Assembly (NCBI GenBank): GCA_947396885.1
Contig: OX377203.1
Coordinates: forward strand, 30,011,253-30,075,252
Reading direction: 5' to 3'
Source: Heligmosomoides polygyrus polygyrus
Taxonomy: Eukaryota > Nematoda > Chromadorea > Rhabditida > Heligmosomidae
Length of the DNA stretch: 64,000 nucleotides
Shown: piece after piece, positions 60,966-64,000 of the stretch
How positions within the stretch are numbered: position 1 is the first letter of the stretch
Layout of the letters: each line of letters begins with the position of its first letter
Program-made: the position numbers and the translations under genes
The notes under the pieces: generated by a model
Databases searched by the model: none
What the model was told of the DNA's origin: nothing
What the model saw: the letters and a program-made list of their open reading frames with translations, nothing else

Positions 60966-63587
60966 ATAGCAGGGTGGAATGCAAGTTCAGGATACAGCCC
61001 TATTTGCCCACATTTGATAAGTTCTATGAAGGCGGGATTCACCTTTATTATCATTTTCCTAGTAGGAGAGGGGGAGGGAGGGAGGGGTGTCATACATGAT
61101 TTGGAGCTTCTATCTGCAGAGTGAATGAGTAAAGTCGAACTGCGGGGTGCCACTTCCACATATAAAAAGTTGGTATGTTTGAATGCGATGTGGTGACCGA
61201 GAGCTAACGTTTGTGGTGGAAGTCGGGAGCCCCACCAGTTACCATTAGTTGGAGGTAGAGTTGGTGAATGACATTAGCTCTACCATTTACCCTAAGGACC
61301 TCCAACATACGGTCCTATACTTAAGAAAGTGGTTCTTCAGTCCTGTGTAGTATTCAAGAAAGGGAAACTCGAACTGAAAACACTCCTATATCATCTAACA
61401 ACGCAACTGTTTAAACGGCGTCCAGTTTTGTAAAGAAGGTAATCTCGCTCGCCTTGATACAGGTGAATTTACGTGTAAGGAAGAGAGCTGGTCTTAGGAA
61501 CGCATGCTTTGGATTCCGTATAGATCTTTGCATAGAACTGCCTTATTCTATGAGACATCGAATGATTCATCGCTAGTAAATGTAAATTCCACTGCCCACG
61601 ACTGCTTCGCTTACTAAGTCAATCTGTTAGTAACTGCTAGCATAAAATGACTAGTGATCTTAGCGAACTCGCCAGTAAACGCCTTCGTGTTCTTCCTCTT
61701 AGCAGACACGTACATGCAAACAGGTGTGAACGCCTAAACCGCCTATTTATAGGCTATTTCGTCGCCTAGGCAATGAAAGTCGCCTATATACATCGAATGA
61801 TTATGTTGTTACACAAATGGTGACGAACTCTGACGTTCAATGTTTGCGAGACTGCGGTGGCGGTAATGATTTCCAGAGTTCCTCGCCACGTGCGCCAAAG
61901 TTTTTGAGGGCATTGGTTTTCGGCTAACGAGACCTCTTCATTTCAATAATTTGAATTCACGTCTGTTTGTGAAGTGAAGTCAGCTGAAGAGAACGATAGA
62001 ACTTCAGAATGAGACTGAGCTGCTGACTGTACGTTTGGACGGAGCACGTCAACTAAAACGCGGTGCCGCTTTAGTGGCAGGTGTTTCATGGGTGGCAGAT
62101 GTCGCCGCAACCATGTGAAATGAGTAAAAAGCATGGTCCTTGACAGCCTACTATGGAGGTAGCAAAGAAGTGAAGCTCAGAAGTATTAATTGCCTAAGCA
62201 TTCACTCTTGGTATTTGGACGAGCTTGCATAGTTTTCTATGACATTGACTCAAGACAAGATCCCCAAAGACATCGTATTCCGCAATGCATGTTAGCGGGG
62301 AGTGGGGGTTGGGGGAGCGGAGGAGTGCAGTGGAATGCCTCGTCTTGCTCAGTTTTCTTACTACAGCTTCATATTCCAGCAGAAGCTTAGTGCCGGGGTT
62401 GATCATGCTAAGGACAACGCAGCATGTTGTCCTACCGTGACATGTACTTCGAAAAGGAGTCTTATATGACTTTTAAAAATTTGGCCACATGATGACTGTA
62501 ATCATCATACTTTAGGAATCTGGGCCTCCAGAAGTGAGCCGAAGTAGACAGAGAAACCTCTGCAGGCCAGCTATGCACTAAGGCCTTCAGTTCATTTTAG
62601 AGAGTCTCGTGAAATTATCAGAAGAGCTGTAATCCAGAAAGGTTTTCCTTTGCACTTATGTTGAGATAACTTAACTTGAGTCGGCCGGTTAAAATTGACC
62701 AGTATCTTTGAATACGATAATGGATCATTTTCCGTTAAGGGACAAAATTTCTCGTTCGGAACTCAGCCGAATGTTATTTGTTTATATCGTTATGCAGAGG
62801 ACAAGGGAACCGGCTGTCTCGGCGGCCCGGCCAGTTTTATGCTCTTCTGAATTCAGCTAATCTTCGCGCATATGAATGCGAACGTGTGGCATGAAGCAAA
62901 ATCACAGTGCAAGTAACTTGCAGCAGCTGCGGTGTGCAAGTCCATGTCAGGTCTTTTCCCTACTTTTGCCCTCGACATTAAATGACTGCCTTCAAACAAC
63001 TATTATTCCGGCGTTCCTTCGTTTTTGAATAGTGCTTCCTATCCGCATTATTGCTTCTTTTCGTACTGCACTGTTTTCGCAGGTGCGTTGGAGACATGGA
63101 AGCACTACCATCTCACTAGTTGAAGCAAAGTGATTGGCTCCTTGTTGATGAATTTTTTCCTCTGTCTTAGTCAATTCTTTCGGAACTTTGATCCCACATT
63201 CAGGCAGCGTTGCATCTTTTATAGCAGGACCTCTAACAAGGGAAGAGTCTGAAGTGTATGTCTGAAAGAGAGGAGCGAGTCATATAGGGAGAATTCGCAC
63301 CACTAAATTAGTATAAAAATGTGTTTCTTTTTTTGTCAAGTCGTTAAACCCAAGGACTAGGGGTCCGTGCAGCATAATGGAATAGGGCGCATCACGAGTT
63401 TAGGGGTCTCGTGCACCCGTGATGCCTCTGCCGGCAAGCAGCTCGGAGCATAGTGGATATAACGTTGCTTCATACGAGGAAGGTCGGGGGTTTGGTTCTT
63501 CTGCGCTGCTGCATTTTTGCATTTCAACTGATTGGTTGAGATTTGGGGGATTCTGACGTCTATACCATTTTCAGATGTTGTTTTTGC
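60966..63587. other. No gene seen
   Basis: Unassigned. Purine-rich GGGGGAGGGAGGGAGGGG lies at about 61070-61086. A tRNA-like relic with TGCATTTTTGCATTTCAACT follows at 63450-63530 and resembles 27107-27150. No exon could be supported. Confidence 0.4.
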
Positions 63588-63842
63588 CTAATCTACCAGC
63601 TGAATGCTGTGGTATTCAACATGATGGTGTACACATAAATGCCCAAAATCAGTGATATACGGGTGCAATGTGCATGAGCTGCACTGGGCACAATACGGAC
63701 AGCGTATAAAGGCTACAGGTTCCTCACAGTCTGTTTCCATACATGGACCAGTGGCCTCGGTGAAAACCATCCTGCTCGGATTTTCAAAAGGGACCAGGAT
63801 GTGACGTCGGAGGTACGCGGTCTGTAGATCCCGCAAATTAAC
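63588..63842 (-). CDS. Cys/His-rich C-terminal exon, unknown protein
   Basis: Not recognised. After the acceptor GCTGTTTAG (63843-63851) the frame reads 84 codons to TAG: NLRDLQTAYLRRHILVPF, then METDCEEPVAFIRCPYCAQC, SSCTLHPYITDFGHLC and VHHHVEYHSIQLVD. The Cys/His spacing (C-x7-8-CPYC-x2-C-x2-C, then H, H, C, HHH) suggests a zinc-binding tail. Further right, - strand sequence up to the window edge contains an open frame ending IVGVRFWKIFSRPLIS at a GTGACA donor (about 63891), but its phase (2) does not fit this frame. The gene is cut by the window edge. Confidence 0.42.
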   Translation of the reverse strand, partial: VNLRDLQTAYLRRHILVPFENPSRMVFTEATGPCMETDCEEPVAFIRCPYCAQCSSCTLHPYITDFGHLCVHHHVEYHSIQLVD

Positions 63843-64000
63843 CTAAACAGCATCGATACATCCCTTTCCCTCATCTTTGCCTGTCACCTGGAAATCAGAG
63901 GTCTGCTGAAGATTTTCCAAAACCTAACGCCAACAATGTCGCCGATGCTCGAGTGGTGATCCACCTGCTTACGTTGAAGTATCGCTCACCTTTAGACAAG

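Overview
The window looks like nuclear DNA of a strongylid, hookworm-like nematode. The evidence is a multi-exon gene with GT-AG introns, many of them 53-59 bp, a worm-type AP-4/HLH-11 transcription factor, a multi-exon SLC6 transporter, and transposons typical of such genomes (mariner, Tc1-like, BEL/Pao, RTE, CR1-like LINE, Penelope-like relics and tRNA-derived SINEs). Most of the 64 kb is transposon or old repeat; host coding sequence is only a few kilobases.

Left part (1-12.2 kb): a + strand gene in five exons (1062-8042) encodes a bHLH/leucine-zipper protein of 367 residues, the AP-4 homologue hlh-11. Downstream are only weak coding-like stretches. At 12.2-18.4 kb a mariner element is split by a 4974-bp BEL/Pao LTR retrotransposon with nearly identical 758-bp LTRs. 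This retrotransposon has gag and protease but no reverse transcriptase, and carries a second coiled-coil/zinc-finger ORF instead. From 18.4 to 22 kb there are two decayed CR1-like LINE 3' ends.

Middle part (22.9-43.4 kb): a - strand SLC6 neurotransmitter/amino-acid symporter gene of about 19 exons runs from 43435 down to 22952. I could place TM1 to TM12 and a Ser/Pro-rich tail by splice sites and reading phase. One short extracellular-loop exon is unresolved and one junction is a base out of phase. Its introns hold mariner elements nested in one another, SINEs, and a Penelope-like reverse transcriptase relic cut by a nearly intact RTE retrotransposon (12-bp target duplication), followed by a fold-back Tc1 derivative and a hammerhead-like motif.

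Right part (43.4-64 kb): truncated RTE and mariner relics; a 4.37-kb TA-flanked element made almost wholly of two long inverted arms (47955-52327); many copies of a tRNA-derived SINE; TTCGAATA-rich sequence; and a few unassigned coding-like exons, the best being a Cys/His-rich one at the right edge.

The two host genes are not an operon. They are on opposite strands and show no shared pathway. Points of interest are the unusual ion-site residues of the SLC6 protein, the reverse-transcriptase-less two-gag element, the giant inverted-repeat element and the nested insertion history.
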